Shown piece by piece: positions 1-6,501 of a stretch of 9,763 nt of DNA. The position numbers and the translations under genes are program-made. Origin of the DNA: Rhodocyclales bacterium (GTDB taxonomy: Bacteria; Pseudomonadota; Gammaproteobacteria; Burkholderiales; Rhodocyclaceae); the NCBI GenBank assembly GCA_021286885.1, contig JAJTBM010000080.1, positions 1 to 9,763 on the forward strand, read 5' to 3'. The notes beneath the pieces are model-generated. The model had not been told where the DNA came from. It made no database searches and saw only the letters and a list, made by a program, of their open reading frames with translations. Position 1 is the stretch's first letter. Each line of letters opens with the position of its first letter.

Positions 1-28
1 ACCGGGGGAGCGCGGGTCGCCTTCTTTG

Positions 29-58
29 CTTACTTTCTTGGCGACGCAAGAAAGTGAG
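29..58. repeat. Hairpin-forming intergenic repeat
   Basis: An inverted repeat with arms CTTACTTTCTTG (29-40) and CAAGAAAGTGAG (47-58) around the 6-nt loop GCGACG. Eleven of the 12 pairs are Watson-Crick and one is G-T. It is followed by a GC-rich tail, GCCCGCCGGGGCGAG. From memory, this hairpin plus tail resembles repeats scattered between genes in GC-rich Betaproteobacteria, but I cannot confirm copy number here. No run of T follows, so it is not a standard intrinsic terminator. The sequence before it (1-28) is too short to assign. Confidence 0.55.
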
Positions 59-144
59 TCGCCCGCCGGGGCGAGTCCCGGCCAACGGGGGGTGGTGGCT
101 TGGAAAATGCGATAGCAGTATTATCTACAGCATACCTGACAGTT

Positions 145-173
145 AATTTTTATACTCTTTTGGTATAAAAATT
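145..173. promoter_or_regulatory. AT-rich palindrome upstream of the HEPN-like gene
   Basis: A perfect inverted repeat: AATTTTTATAC (145-155) and GTATAAAAATT (163-173), separated by 7 nt. It abuts and overlaps by one base the candidate -35 box at 173-178, a position suited to an operator or an upstream activating site. It could instead be an AT-rich terminator-like hairpin for something to the left. No regulator gene for it lies in the window. Confidence 0.4.
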
Positions 174-201
174 TGACACCGACGCCAACAAGACATGCAA
201 T
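173..201 (+). promoter_or_regulatory. Candidate sigma70 promoter for the HEPN-like gene
   Basis: TTGACA (173-178) is a perfect -35 consensus. With a 17-nt spacer it is followed by TGCAAT (196-201), which matches 4 of 6 positions of TATAAT. Transcription would start near 208, about 65 nt upstream of the chosen start codon at 273. The strong -35, weak -10 and adjacent palindrome suggest a regulated promoter. Confidence 0.45.
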
Positions 202-272
202 AGCGCCAATAAATTACGCAACACTCAGTGCCGTGCTCTTTAACGCCAATAATTTTTCGAGGCATTTATAAT

Positions 273-1007
273 ATGAATTTATTCGACCTAGAAGAAATAC
301 AAAAAAACCTCCCCCAAACCCACAAAGAAACCAAGGGAGTGATATATCAAATACTTAGCGCATCATCAATAAAGCAAGACATCTCATTTGCAAGCAAACA
401 CCTTGAACTATTCTGGGAATGGCACATTTCCATGGTACTCCCCTCCAGCCCAACCAATATGCACAAGGGTGACGTCGCTATCATGGGAGCATCCTTATTT
501 CACTCAGCAGCTAACTATCTTGCTCGCGCTCTAGACCAAGGCTCCAAAGGCCGTAACAACAGCATTAACTTCCAACGAGGTTTTAAAGAAGCGGGCTTAT
601 CCAACTGCGCAAAAGATTTTGACAACTTCAGAAACAAGGAACTAGCGCACTACGACCAATACTCTAGCGGCAGCAGAAAACACAGTGACGACAAGGTGAT
701 TCTCGTAGAAAACGGCCCTATATCTTATTTGGTCCCTGCATACGTCAGATTCAACAGCACAGGAGAAATGGCAGTAAAAATGGCTCGCCTAAGTGACTGT
801 GCGAGCCAAACAACATCTGAGTTTTTAGAAAAAGCAACAGAGCGCCTATTCGATTCAATAAAAAACGACAATCACCTAAGATCAACTCTCACAGAAATTC
901 TAAAAAAATCCAAATTTCATCCAAACCCATTTTTTCAAAACGCTATCGAGATCGGAGATGTATCATTCGATCCTCAAGGAAAAACCCACATTATAAACTG
1001 GGAATAA
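273..1007 (+). CDS. Orphan HEPN-like protein, AT-rich
   Basis: Encodes 244 aa. The ATG at 273 is preferred over an upstream in-frame GTG (228) because GAGG at 259-262 sits 10 nt before it. I do not recognise the whole protein. The visible clue is FRNKELAHYD, with R120, N121 and H126. This R-N-x4-H pattern is the hallmark of HEPN domains, a family of all-alpha, often RNA-cleaving proteins found in toxin-antitoxin, abortive-infection and CRISPR systems. Its helical surroundings (about residues 30-140) fit an AbiU2-like or 'RNK..AH' subgroup. There is no signal peptide or membrane segment. The C-terminal third (about 145-244) has no motif I know. No antitoxin or nucleotidyltransferase partner is adjacent. 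Base composition (many A/T-ending codons) differs sharply from every other gene here, which suggests horizontal acquisition. HEPN assignment is an inference from the motif; toxicity or defence is speculative. Confidence 0.75.
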   Translation: MNLFDLEEIQKNLPQTHKETKGVIYQILSASSIKQDISFASKHLELFWEWHISMVLPSSPTNMHKGDVAIMGASLFHSAANYLARALDQGSKGRNNSINFQRGFKEAGLSNCAKDFDNFRNKELAHYDQYSSGSRKHSDDKVILVENGPISYLVPAYVRFNSTGEMAVKMARLSDCASQTTSEFLEKATERLFDSIKNDNHLRSTLTEILKKSKFHPNPFFQNAIEIGDVSFDPQGKTHIINWE

Positions 1008-1046
1008 ACACCCACTTAGGCAAGTACCTCCACGCGGGCAGCCCAA

Positions 1047-1185
1047 GGCAATCGCACATAAATGGCATCCACTAGACTTAGCATTATTTGCACAACTTTT
1101 GTGCAAACCAGCTCATTTAGGTGATGCCGAGCATGATCTTGAAGATGCTTCGGCACGCTGATGATGACATTAAGGTGCGATTGCC
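1047..1185. repeat. 139-bp inverted-repeat element between convergent genes
   Basis: The outer arms (1047-1069 and 1163-1185) are 23 bp and match at 20 positions; the outermost 11 bp, GGCAATCGCAC / GTGCGATTGCC, are perfect. Inside lies a perfect 9-bp hairpin, TTTGCACAA-ctt-TTGTGCAAA (1087-1107), and a second imperfect hairpin (about 1125-1154, GCCGAGCAT against ATGCTTCGGC). The layout resembles a miniature inverted-repeat element or a transposon-end remnant. Both strands keep an open frame across it, but neither has a convincing start codon. The minus-strand frame runs from about 1190 to a TAA at 1016-1018 and includes VPKHLQDHARHHLNEL. I do not recognise either peptide and do not call a gene. 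The element could also act as a two-way transcription barrier for the convergent neighbours, although no T-tract is present. Confidence 0.5.
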
Positions 1186-1193
1186 CTGCCCCC

Positions 1194-2954
1194 CTACCCC
1201 ATCAAATCCCCCACCGCCAACGAAGCAAACACCATCCCCGGCCCGATGGTGATTCCCGGCGCGGTATACACCCCCCCCATAATCGAATGCATTTCATTCC
1301 CCACCGCGTATAGCCCGCGAATCGGGCTGCCGTCGGCTTTGAGGACGCGGGCGTGTTCGTCGGTGGCCAAGCCGGTGGAGGCGCCGATGTCGCCCGGGTA
1401 GAGGCGCACGGCGTAGAAGGGGCCTTCTTCGAGGGGGCCCATGCAGGGATTGGGGCCGGGCCAGGTGGCGTCGCCGATGTTGCGCTGATAGGCGGTGGTG
1501 CCGCGCCCGAAACGGGGGTCGGAGCCCTGGCGGGCCTGGGTGTTGAATTCTTCGATGGTCTGGCACAAAACCTGGGAGTCCAGACCGAGGCGGGCGGCGA
1601 GTTCGGGCAGGGTGTCGCCCTGGATCAGGTAGCCATCCATCAGGAAGGGGTCCAGCCCCCGGCCACCGGGGCGCACCATGCCGAGGCCGTATTGGCGCAG
1701 GGCGCGGGCGTCGCAGATCAGATAGGCGGGGACGGCGATGCTCTGGCAGGGCGCCTGGCCAGGGGTGCCCTTGCTGCAGTGTTCCTTGGCGTGGAGGCTG
1801 CGTTCCATGGCGAGGGCGAACAGGTGGTAGGAGGTGCTTTCATTCACGAAGCGCCGCCCGGCCTGGTTGACGGTAATCATGCCCGGCTTGGCGCGGTCCA
1901 TCACAAAGTGGGGGAACACGGCCTGGCTGCCGTCCGGGCGGCGGCGTAAAGACACCGGGGCCCAGAACGCGGGGGTTTCGTGGGTGGGGCCGTGCACGGC
2001 ACCCAGGCCCAGGGCGAGTTGCTGGGCGGTGCCGGTGTGGCCGGGGGCGGCGGGGCACCAGGCTTCATCCACGCCGGGCAGCAGTTCGGCGCGCAGGGCG
2101 GGGTTACGGTTGAAGCCGCCTGCGGCGAGGATCACCCCGCGCTTGATCTGCACCGCGACCCGCTCGCCGGCGCGTTCCAGTTCCAGCCCGGTCACGCCGG
2201 CGGGGCCGTGGGTGAGGCCTTTCAGCTCGGTTTCGAGGCAGATGCGCACCTGATCGTGGGCGCACAGGGAATACACCAGCCGGGCAATGAGGGCGTTGCC
2301 CATCACCAGCCGGGTGCCGCGCCGGTAGCGCAGCCGGTCGGAAAGGTGGCGCCCGATGATGCCGATGCTGTGGCGCAGGGCGCGCCAGGAGCGGGTCATG
2401 CCGAGCAGGTTGTTGATGTCGTTGCGGTCGACCATCATCCCGCCCAGCACGGTGAATTCGGGGATGGGCTCGCGCAGCAGTTCGAACCATTCGCCCAGCA
2501 GCCGGCCATCAAAGGGCAGGGGCTCCAGGGCGCGCCCGGCCAGGGTGGCGCCGGGCAGGTCGGTGATGTAGTCGGGATGTTTGGGATAGGGCCGGTAGCG
2601 CACTTCGGTGCGGCTTTCCAGCTCGCGCACGGCGTCGGGGCCGTGGCTCAGGAAGGCGGCCCGCAGCCGGGCGGGAGTGCGTTCACCCACGGCGTTATCC
2701 AGATACTTGCTGGCTTCGGCCAGGGTGTCATCCGGATTCACGCGGGCGCTGTGGTGGGTGCCGGGCACCCAGGTGGTCGCTGCCGAAAGGGCGGTGGTGC
2801 CGCCGATCCGGGGGGTGCGCTCCACGATCAGCACCCGGGCGCCGCGCAGGGCGGCAAACAGGGCGGCGGACAAACCCGCGCCGCCCGCACCGATCACGGC
2901 CACGTCAAATTCGGTGGGCGGTGCCAGTTCCGCCAGGCTGCCGACCCGCTTCAT
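1194..2954 (-). CDS. FAD-dependent dehydrogenase, KstD/fumarate reductase superfamily
   Basis: 586 aa. The N-terminal Rossmann motif VIGAGGAG (residues 20-27), the acidic E45 that closes strand 2 (binds FAD ribose), and GGTT at 51-54 define the FAD site of the succinate dehydrogenase/fumarate reductase flavoprotein superfamily. A second FAD segment lies at the C-terminus (GLYAVGNEMHSIMGG, then GITIGPGMVFA). The middle carries PGMITVNQAGRRFVNES, usual in 3-ketosteroid delta1-dehydrogenases and relatives, as is PFYAVRLYPGDIG near the end. Such enzymes remove two hydrogens next to a ketone, usually on a ring, passing electrons to FAD. No signal peptide is seen, so it is probably cytoplasmic. Its ATG overlaps the stop of the upstream dehydrogenase gene (ATGA, 2951-2954) and it has no good ribosome site of its own, so translation is probably coupled. 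It is a clear paralogue of the flavoprotein at 4753-6462. The exact substrate cannot be read from sequence; steroid annotation would be over-specific. Confidence 0.9.
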   Translation of the reverse strand: MKRVGSLAELAPPTEFDVAVIGAGGAGLSAALFAALRGARVLIVERTPRIGGTTALSAATTWVPGTHHSARVNPDDTLAEASKYLDNAVGERTPARLRAAFLSHGPDAVRELESRTEVRYRPYPKHPDYITDLPGATLAGRALEPLPFDGRLLGEWFELLREPIPEFTVLGGMMVDRNDINNLLGMTRSWRALRHSIGIIGRHLSDRLRYRRGTRLVMGNALIARLVYSLCAHDQVRICLETELKGLTHGPAGVTGLELERAGERVAVQIKRGVILAAGGFNRNPALRAELLPGVDEAWCPAAPGHTGTAQQLALGLGAVHGPTHETPAFWAPVSLRRRPDGSQAVFPHFVMDRAKPGMITVNQAGRRFVNESTSYHLFALAMERSLHAKEHCSKGTPGQAPCQSIAVPAYLICDARALRQYGLGMVRPGGRGLDPFLMDGYLIQGDTLPELAARLGLDSQVLCQTIEEFNTQARQGSDPRFGRGTTAYQRNIGDATWPGPNPCMGPLEEGPFYAVRLYPGDIGASTGLATDEHARVLKADGSPIRGLYAVGNEMHSIMGGVYTAPGITIGPGMVFASLAVGDLMG

Positions 2955-3763
2955 TGGCCGTCTGCCAGCAGGAAATCAACCATCAGGTCGCACACCCGGG
3001 CAAACATATCGGCGCCGGTGGTGGTGCCGCAGCCCAGGGCGCGGGCTGCGGCCACCAGGGGGCTGACGGCGGGGGCGGTGATCACGCAGCCGACAAACAT
3101 TTCAGCCGTCAGCTTGCTCACGTCCACCGGGTAAGGGTCGCCTTCTTTCATGCCCACGGGGGTAGCGTTGATGACCACATCGAAGCCGCTCGGGTCGGTG
3201 CTCCCGGCCAGCACCGGGCAGCGGTCCAGGCTGGCGAGGCGATCCACCAGGGTGTTGCGGCGGGTGCAGTCTTCGTCGTGGATGGCGAGCCGGCTCACGC
3301 CGCCGGTGACGAGGGCGTGGGCAATCGCGGTGCCCGCGCCGCCTGCGCCCACCAGCAGCACCTTGCGCCCGGCGATTTCGCAGCCCCGGTTGCGCAGGGC
3401 GGCCACATAGCCTTCGCCATCAAACATGTCGCCATGCCAGCTGCCGTCCGGGTTGCGGCGCATCACGTTCACCGCGTGCAGGAAGGCGGCGCGCTCGGAG
3501 GTGGTGGCGCACAGCTCAAAACACGAAAACTTGTGGGGCACGGTGACGATGAGGCCATCCACGTTCTGGGCGAGCGATACCCCGTCGAGCCAGGCGGCGA
3601 GCTTGGCCGGGGCCACGTGGGCGGGCATCACATACGCGTTGCGGCCCCGGCCCTGGAAGGCTTCGGTGACGCCGGCAGGTGACTTCACCTGGGCAATCGG
3701 ATCACCAACGATGAAGTGGACACGCGTGGCACCGCTGAGCATCTGCGACATGGACATCCCCAT
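2951..3763 (-). CDS. Shikimate/quinate dehydrogenase-family oxidoreductase (divergent AroE-like)
   Basis: 270 aa, the usual AroE length. Seen: VGDPIAQVKSP (19-29), VTVPHK with the catalytic Lys at 78, HAVNV with Asn 99, GDMFDGEG with Asp 115, the nucleotide loop GAGGAG (139-144) and NATPVGM (199-205). These place it in the family that reversibly oxidises a ring hydroxyl of shikimate or quinate to a ketone. Judged against E. coli AroE, Lys65, Asn86, Asp102 and Ser16 are kept, but Ser14 becomes Val26, Thr101 becomes Phe114 and Gln244 appears to become Val257, so substrate binding is altered. The loop after strand 2 reads IHDEDCTR instead of the NADP-type NR(T/S); the acidic residue suggests NAD, as in catabolic quinate dehydrogenases. 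It is first gene of the leftward operon. The ATG at 3749-3751 (residue 5) has a better-spaced GGGGA ahead of it and may be the true start. Not expected to be the biosynthetic aroE. Confidence 0.88.
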   Translation of the reverse strand: MGMSMSQMLSGATRVHFIVGDPIAQVKSPAGVTEAFQGRGRNAYVMPAHVAPAKLAAWLDGVSLAQNVDGLIVTVPHKFSCFELCATTSERAAFLHAVNVMRRNPDGSWHGDMFDGEGYVAALRNRGCEIAGRKVLLVGAGGAGTAIAHALVTGGVSRLAIHDEDCTRRNTLVDRLASLDRCPVLAGSTDPSGFDVVINATPVGMKEGDPYPVDVSKLTAEMFVGCVITAPAVSPLVAAARALGCGTTTGADMFARVCDLMVDFLLADGQ

Positions 3764-3800
3764 GAGTAAGTAGTGGTTGGAGCGCTCATCTTACATGAAA

Positions 3801-3815
3801 TGGAATTGTATTCCA
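3801..3815. promoter_or_regulatory. Putative IclR-family operator
   Basis: TGGAATTGTATTCCA is a perfect palindrome (6-bp arms, 3-nt centre). It is almost the same as the E. coli IclR binding consensus, TGGAAATNATTTCCA, and lies between an iclR-type gene and its divergent target operon. It ends 3 bp before the rightward -35 and contains, on the minus strand, a candidate -10 (TACAAT, 3805-3810). Bound regulator could therefore affect both operons. The regulator is probably the product of the gene at 3944-4756. Confidence 0.7.
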
Positions 3816-3818
3816 CTA

Positions 3819-3846
3819 TTGAATAACGTTTCTGTTTACGTATAAT
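3819..3846 (+). promoter_or_regulatory. Sigma70 promoter of the rightward (iclR-first) operon
   Basis: A perfect -10, TATAAT (3841-3846), lies 16 nt after TTGAAT (3819-3824; 4 of 6 to TTGACA). Transcription would begin near 3853, leaving a leader of about 90 nt. The palindromic operator at 3801-3815 lies directly upstream of the -35. The leftward promoter is less clear: TACAAT within the operator or TAAGAT (minus strand, about 3790-3795) are possible -10 boxes, both without a good -35, as expected of an activator-dependent promoter. Confidence 0.65.
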
Positions 3847-3854
3847 CGGCCCGG

Positions 3855-3920
3855 CCTGCCCCCTGGAGGGCGGAGCCCCCGGCAGGAAGACGCGGCTTTC
3901 GTGGCATCCTCGGGGTCTTC
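3855..3920 (+). promoter_or_regulatory. Structured leader of the iclR operon
   Basis: The leader between the predicted start (about 3853) and the start codon at 3944 holds several complementary segments: CCTGCC (3855-3860) with GGCAGG (3881-3886) enclosing GGGC-gga-GCCC (3868-3878), then GAAGAC (3886-3891) with GTCTTC (3915-3920). The two outer stems share base 3886, so they may compete. No known riboswitch class is recognisable. It may be simple GC-rich folding. The start codon at 3944 has no clear Shine-Dalgarno, so leader structure could matter for translation. Confidence 0.3.
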
Positions 3921-3943
3921 GCAAACACAGGCTTTTTCCCATC

Positions 3944-4756
3944 ATGAACGGCGTACTCGAACGAACCCTCGGCATCCTCGAACTGCTCTCCCGCCACGGT
4001 CATGGCCTTGAACTGGCGGCGATTGCAGATCAGCTCAACATTCCGCGCAGCGGCGCCCATCGTTTGCTCAACGATCTGGCCCGCTGTGGCTACGTGCGCC
4101 AGGTGCGGGATCACGGGGATTACGTGCTGACCACCAAGCTGATCGCCATGGGGCTGAGCTATCTGGGCAATTCGGGCATTGCAGACATCGCCCAGCCCAT
4201 CCTGGATCGGCTGGCCGAGCATTCCGGCGAGCTGGTGCGCCTGTCGGTGGTGGATGGGGATCGCCTGACCTGGGTGGCCCGCGCCCAGGGCGCCCGCCAG
4301 GGGCTGCGCTACGACCCGGAAATGGGCAGCGATGCACGCATCAGCTGTTCTGCCTCGGGTCTGGCCTGGCTTGCCACCATGAGCGACGAAAGCGCCCTGG
4401 CCCTGGTGTCGCGCCAGGGCTTCGGCCAGCCCGCCGATTACGGCCCCAACGCGCCGGCCACCGTCCAGGCCCTGCTCGATTGCCTGCACGCCACCCGCCA
4501 GCGGGGCTATAGCAGCACCGAAGAAACCTACACCCCCGGGCTCAATGCCATGGCGGCCCCGGTCTATCTGAATGACCAGGTTGCTATTGGGGTTATCTCC
4601 ATCGCCGGGCCCACCGTGCGCTTCACCCCGGAGCGCATGCAGGAACTGGCGCCGGAACTCATTTCCATGTGTGCCCAAATGGCCGCGTGCAGCGGGGCTT
4701 CCCCGTTCTTCAACGTGGCCCGACAGGCGCAGTTACAGCCCATCTACGCCCCATGA
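3944..4756 (+). CDS. IclR-family transcriptional regulator
   Basis: 270 aa, typical family length. The N-terminus is the winged helix-turn-helix: RTLGILELLSRHG (7-19), LELAAIADQLNIPRSGAHRLL (22-42) and the wing GYVRQVRDHGDYVLTTKL (49-66). Residues about 75-250 form the IclR effector domain, including the usual YTPGLNAMAAPVY and QVAIGVISIAGPTVRFTPERM stretches. Members are dimers or tetramers that bind a small acid (often an aromatic or its breakdown product) and act as repressor or activator of a neighbouring catabolic operon. It faces the dehydrogenase operon across a region with an IclR-like operator, and is itself first in the rightward operon, so autoregulation is likely. The stop overlaps the start of the next gene (ATGA, 4753-4756), making regulator and flavoprotein co-translated, an unusual pairing for a regulator. 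Confidence 0.93.
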   Translation: MNGVLERTLGILELLSRHGHGLELAAIADQLNIPRSGAHRLLNDLARCGYVRQVRDHGDYVLTTKLIAMGLSYLGNSGIADIAQPILDRLAEHSGELVRLSVVDGDRLTWVARAQGARQGLRYDPEMGSDARISCSASGLAWLATMSDESALALVSRQGFGQPADYGPNAPATVQALLDCLHATRQRGYSSTEETYTPGLNAMAAPVYLNDQVAIGVISIAGPTVRFTPERMQELAPELISMCAQMAACSGASPFFNVARQAQLQPIYAP

Positions 4757-6462
4757 CCCCGATCCACACCGACCTGCTGATCATAGGCTCGGGTGCCGGC
4801 GGACTTTCCGCCGCCGTCACCGCCGCCCACCTGGGACTTAAAGTCCTCGTTGCCGAAAAGGATGCCTGCCTGGGTGGCACCTCGGCCTGGTCTGGCGGTT
4901 GGATGTGGATACCGCGCAACCCCCTCGCCCGGGAGGCGGGCATTCAGGAAGCCCTGGATGAACCGCTCAATTACCTGCGCCATGAACTGGGCGAGCAGTT
5001 CGATGAAGCCCGGGTGCGGGCCTTCCTCGAAACCGGCCCGGCCATGGTGGATTTCTTCCGCCACCACACCGCGCTCCAGTTTGTGGATGGCAACGCCATT
5101 CCCGATTTTCACGGCAACACCCCCCACGCCGGCACGGGTGGCCGCTCGGTGTGCGCCGCTCCGTTTGACGGGCGCCGGCTGGGCGCCCACATCTGGCGCC
5201 TGCGCCCGCCCCTCGCCCCCACCACCTTGTGGGGAATGGGGATTGCGAGCGGCGCCGAGCTGCGCCATTTCCTCAACGCGACCCGTAACCCGCGTTCATT
5301 GGCCTACGTGAGCCGGCGGGTGCTGGCCCACGGGCGGGATGTGCTGCTCCATCGGCGCGGGATGCGGCTGGTGAACGGCAACGGGCTGGTGGCAGCCCTG
5401 CTGCGTTCGGCCCTCGATCTGGGCGTAGAGCTGCGCACCGTCAGCCCCGCCCGCCAGCTGCTGCACAACGCGGGCAAGGTCAGCGGCGCGGTGCTGGACA
5501 CCCCACAAGGCCTGGTCGAAGTGCACGCCCGCTGCGGCGTGGTGCTGGCCTGTGGCGGCTTTCCGTTTGATGCGGCACGCAAGCAGGCCTGGCTGCCCCA
5601 TGCCCCCACGGGCCAGGAGCACTGGTCAGCCGCCGTGCCCACCAATACCGGCGACGGGCTGCGCATGGGCGAGGCGGTGGGCGCCGGGCTGCATCACCAG
5701 ATGCCCCAGGCTGCGGCCCTTGCGCCGGTTTCGCTGCTGCCCCGCCCGGACGGCAGCCAGATCCATTTCCCGCACCTGATCGAGCGCGCCAAACCGGGGC
5801 TGATCGCCGTGACCCGCCAGGGCCAGCGCTTCACCAACGAGGCCGATTCCTATCACGATTTCATGGCCGGCCTGATCGCCGCCACACCCCCCGGCCAGCC
5901 GGTGGAAGGCTGGCTGGTGTGCGACCACGCCTTCATCCGGCGCTACGGGCTGGGGGCCGCCAAGCCCTTCCCCATGCCCCTGGGGCCGCTGCTCGCCAAC
6001 GGTTACCTGCGCCGGGGCGACACTCTGGCCGCCCTGGCCGACGCCTGCGGGATCAACGCCGCCGGGCTGGAGCGCACCGTGACACGCTACAACCAGCAGG
6101 CCGCCGAGGGGCGCGACCCGGACTTCCACAAGGGCGAAACCCCCTATAACCGCATCCAGGGCGAAGCCTCGGCCCCCGGCCCCAACCCCTGCATGGGCCC
6201 CATCGTGCAGGCGCCCTTCTACGCGGTGCGCATCGTGGCTGGCAGCCTGGGCACCTTTGCCGGGCTGCGCACCAATGCCCGCGCCCAAGTGCTCGACACC
6301 GACGGCCAGCCCATTGCCGGGCTCTACGCCAGCGGCAACGACATGGCCAGCGTGATGGGCGGGCGCTACCCGGGCGGTGGCATCACCCTCGGGCCGGCCA
6401 TGACCTTCGGCTTCATCGCGGCCCACCACGCTGCCGGCCAGGACGCCCCGCGCTTAGCCTGA
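4753..6462 (+). CDS. Second FAD-dependent dehydrogenase (KstD-like paralogue)
   Basis: 569 aa from the ATG at 4753, chosen because it forms ATGA with the IclR stop and places the FAD motif at the normal distance; a longer upstream reading is inside iclR. Seen: IIGSGAGG (10-17), E35, GGTSAWSGGWMWIP (41-54), PGLIAVTRQGQRFTNEADSYH in the middle, and a C-terminal FAD segment GLYASGNDMASVMGG followed by YPGGGITLGPAMTFGF. It shares with the 1194-2954 protein the blocks PGPNPCMGP, PFYAVR and the HFPH.(x)n.RAKPG region, so they are paralogues of one family. A difference: YPGDIG in the first is VAGSLG here, suggesting changed substrate chemistry. Expected role: desaturation beside a ketone on a ring, cytoplasmic, FAD-bound. 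Electron acceptor is not evident. The leftward paralogue and this one may act on successive intermediates or on different isomers. Confidence 0.9.
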   Translation: MTPIHTDLLIIGSGAGGLSAAVTAAHLGLKVLVAEKDACLGGTSAWSGGWMWIPRNPLAREAGIQEALDEPLNYLRHELGEQFDEARVRAFLETGPAMVDFFRHHTALQFVDGNAIPDFHGNTPHAGTGGRSVCAAPFDGRRLGAHIWRLRPPLAPTTLWGMGIASGAELRHFLNATRNPRSLAYVSRRVLAHGRDVLLHRRGMRLVNGNGLVAALLRSALDLGVELRTVSPARQLLHNAGKVSGAVLDTPQGLVEVHARCGVVLACGGFPFDAARKQAWLPHAPTGQEHWSAAVPTNTGDGLRMGEAVGAGLHHQMPQAAALAPVSLLPRPDGSQIHFPHLIERAKPGLIAVTRQGQRFTNEADSYHDFMAGLIAATPPGQPVEGWLVCDHAFIRRYGLGAAKPFPMPLGPLLANGYLRRGDTLAALADACGINAAGLERTVTRYNQQAAEGRDPDFHKGETPYNRIQGEASAPGPNPCMGPIVQAPFYAVRIVAGSLGTFAGLRTNARAQVLDTDGQPIAGLYASGNDMASVMGGRYPGGGITLGPAMTFGFIAAHHAAGQDAPRLA

Positions 6463-6489
6463 TCCGGATTGATCCGGATTGATCCGATT
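6460..6489 (+). repeat. Three-copy 10-bp tandem repeat over the stop codon
   Basis: TGATCCGGAT occurs at 6460-6469 and 6470-6479, and a third, degenerate copy (TGATCCGATT) starts at 6480. The first TGA is the stop of the flavoprotein gene. Because the period is 10, the three TGA triplets fall in three different frames, giving stops in every forward frame. Each full unit contains the self-complementary ATCCGGAT. It may be a slipped-strand duplication with no function. Confidence 0.7.
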
Positions 6490-6501
6490 TCCCTGTAGTC
6501 C

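Noticed and set aside
228..272. GTG start extending the HEPN-like gene by 15 residues
   Set aside because: No ribosome site before the GTG, whereas GAGG lies 10 nt before the ATG at 273.
1194..2954. Naming the flavoprotein as a steroid dehydrogenase (kstD)
   Set aside because: The family resemblance is real but no other steroid-degradation gene is present, and the neighbours point to a smaller ring compound.
1353..3134. Long forward open frames opposite the leftward flavoprotein and dehydrogenase genes
   Set aside because: They mirror high-GC coding DNA on the other strand, give low-complexity Gly/Ala/His/Gln-rich translations, and no recognised motif; the opposite-strand genes have clear families.
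3836..4678. A 280-codon reverse open frame across the iclR leader and gene
   Set aside because: It lies fully antisense to a clear IclR gene and its promoter region, with no recognisable domain and no good ribosome site.
4669..4752. Longer N-terminus for the second flavoprotein, inside iclR
   Set aside because: The extra 28 residues precede the normal FAD motif distance and overlap the IclR coding sequence by more than the usual 4 bp; the ATGA start at 4753 fits better.
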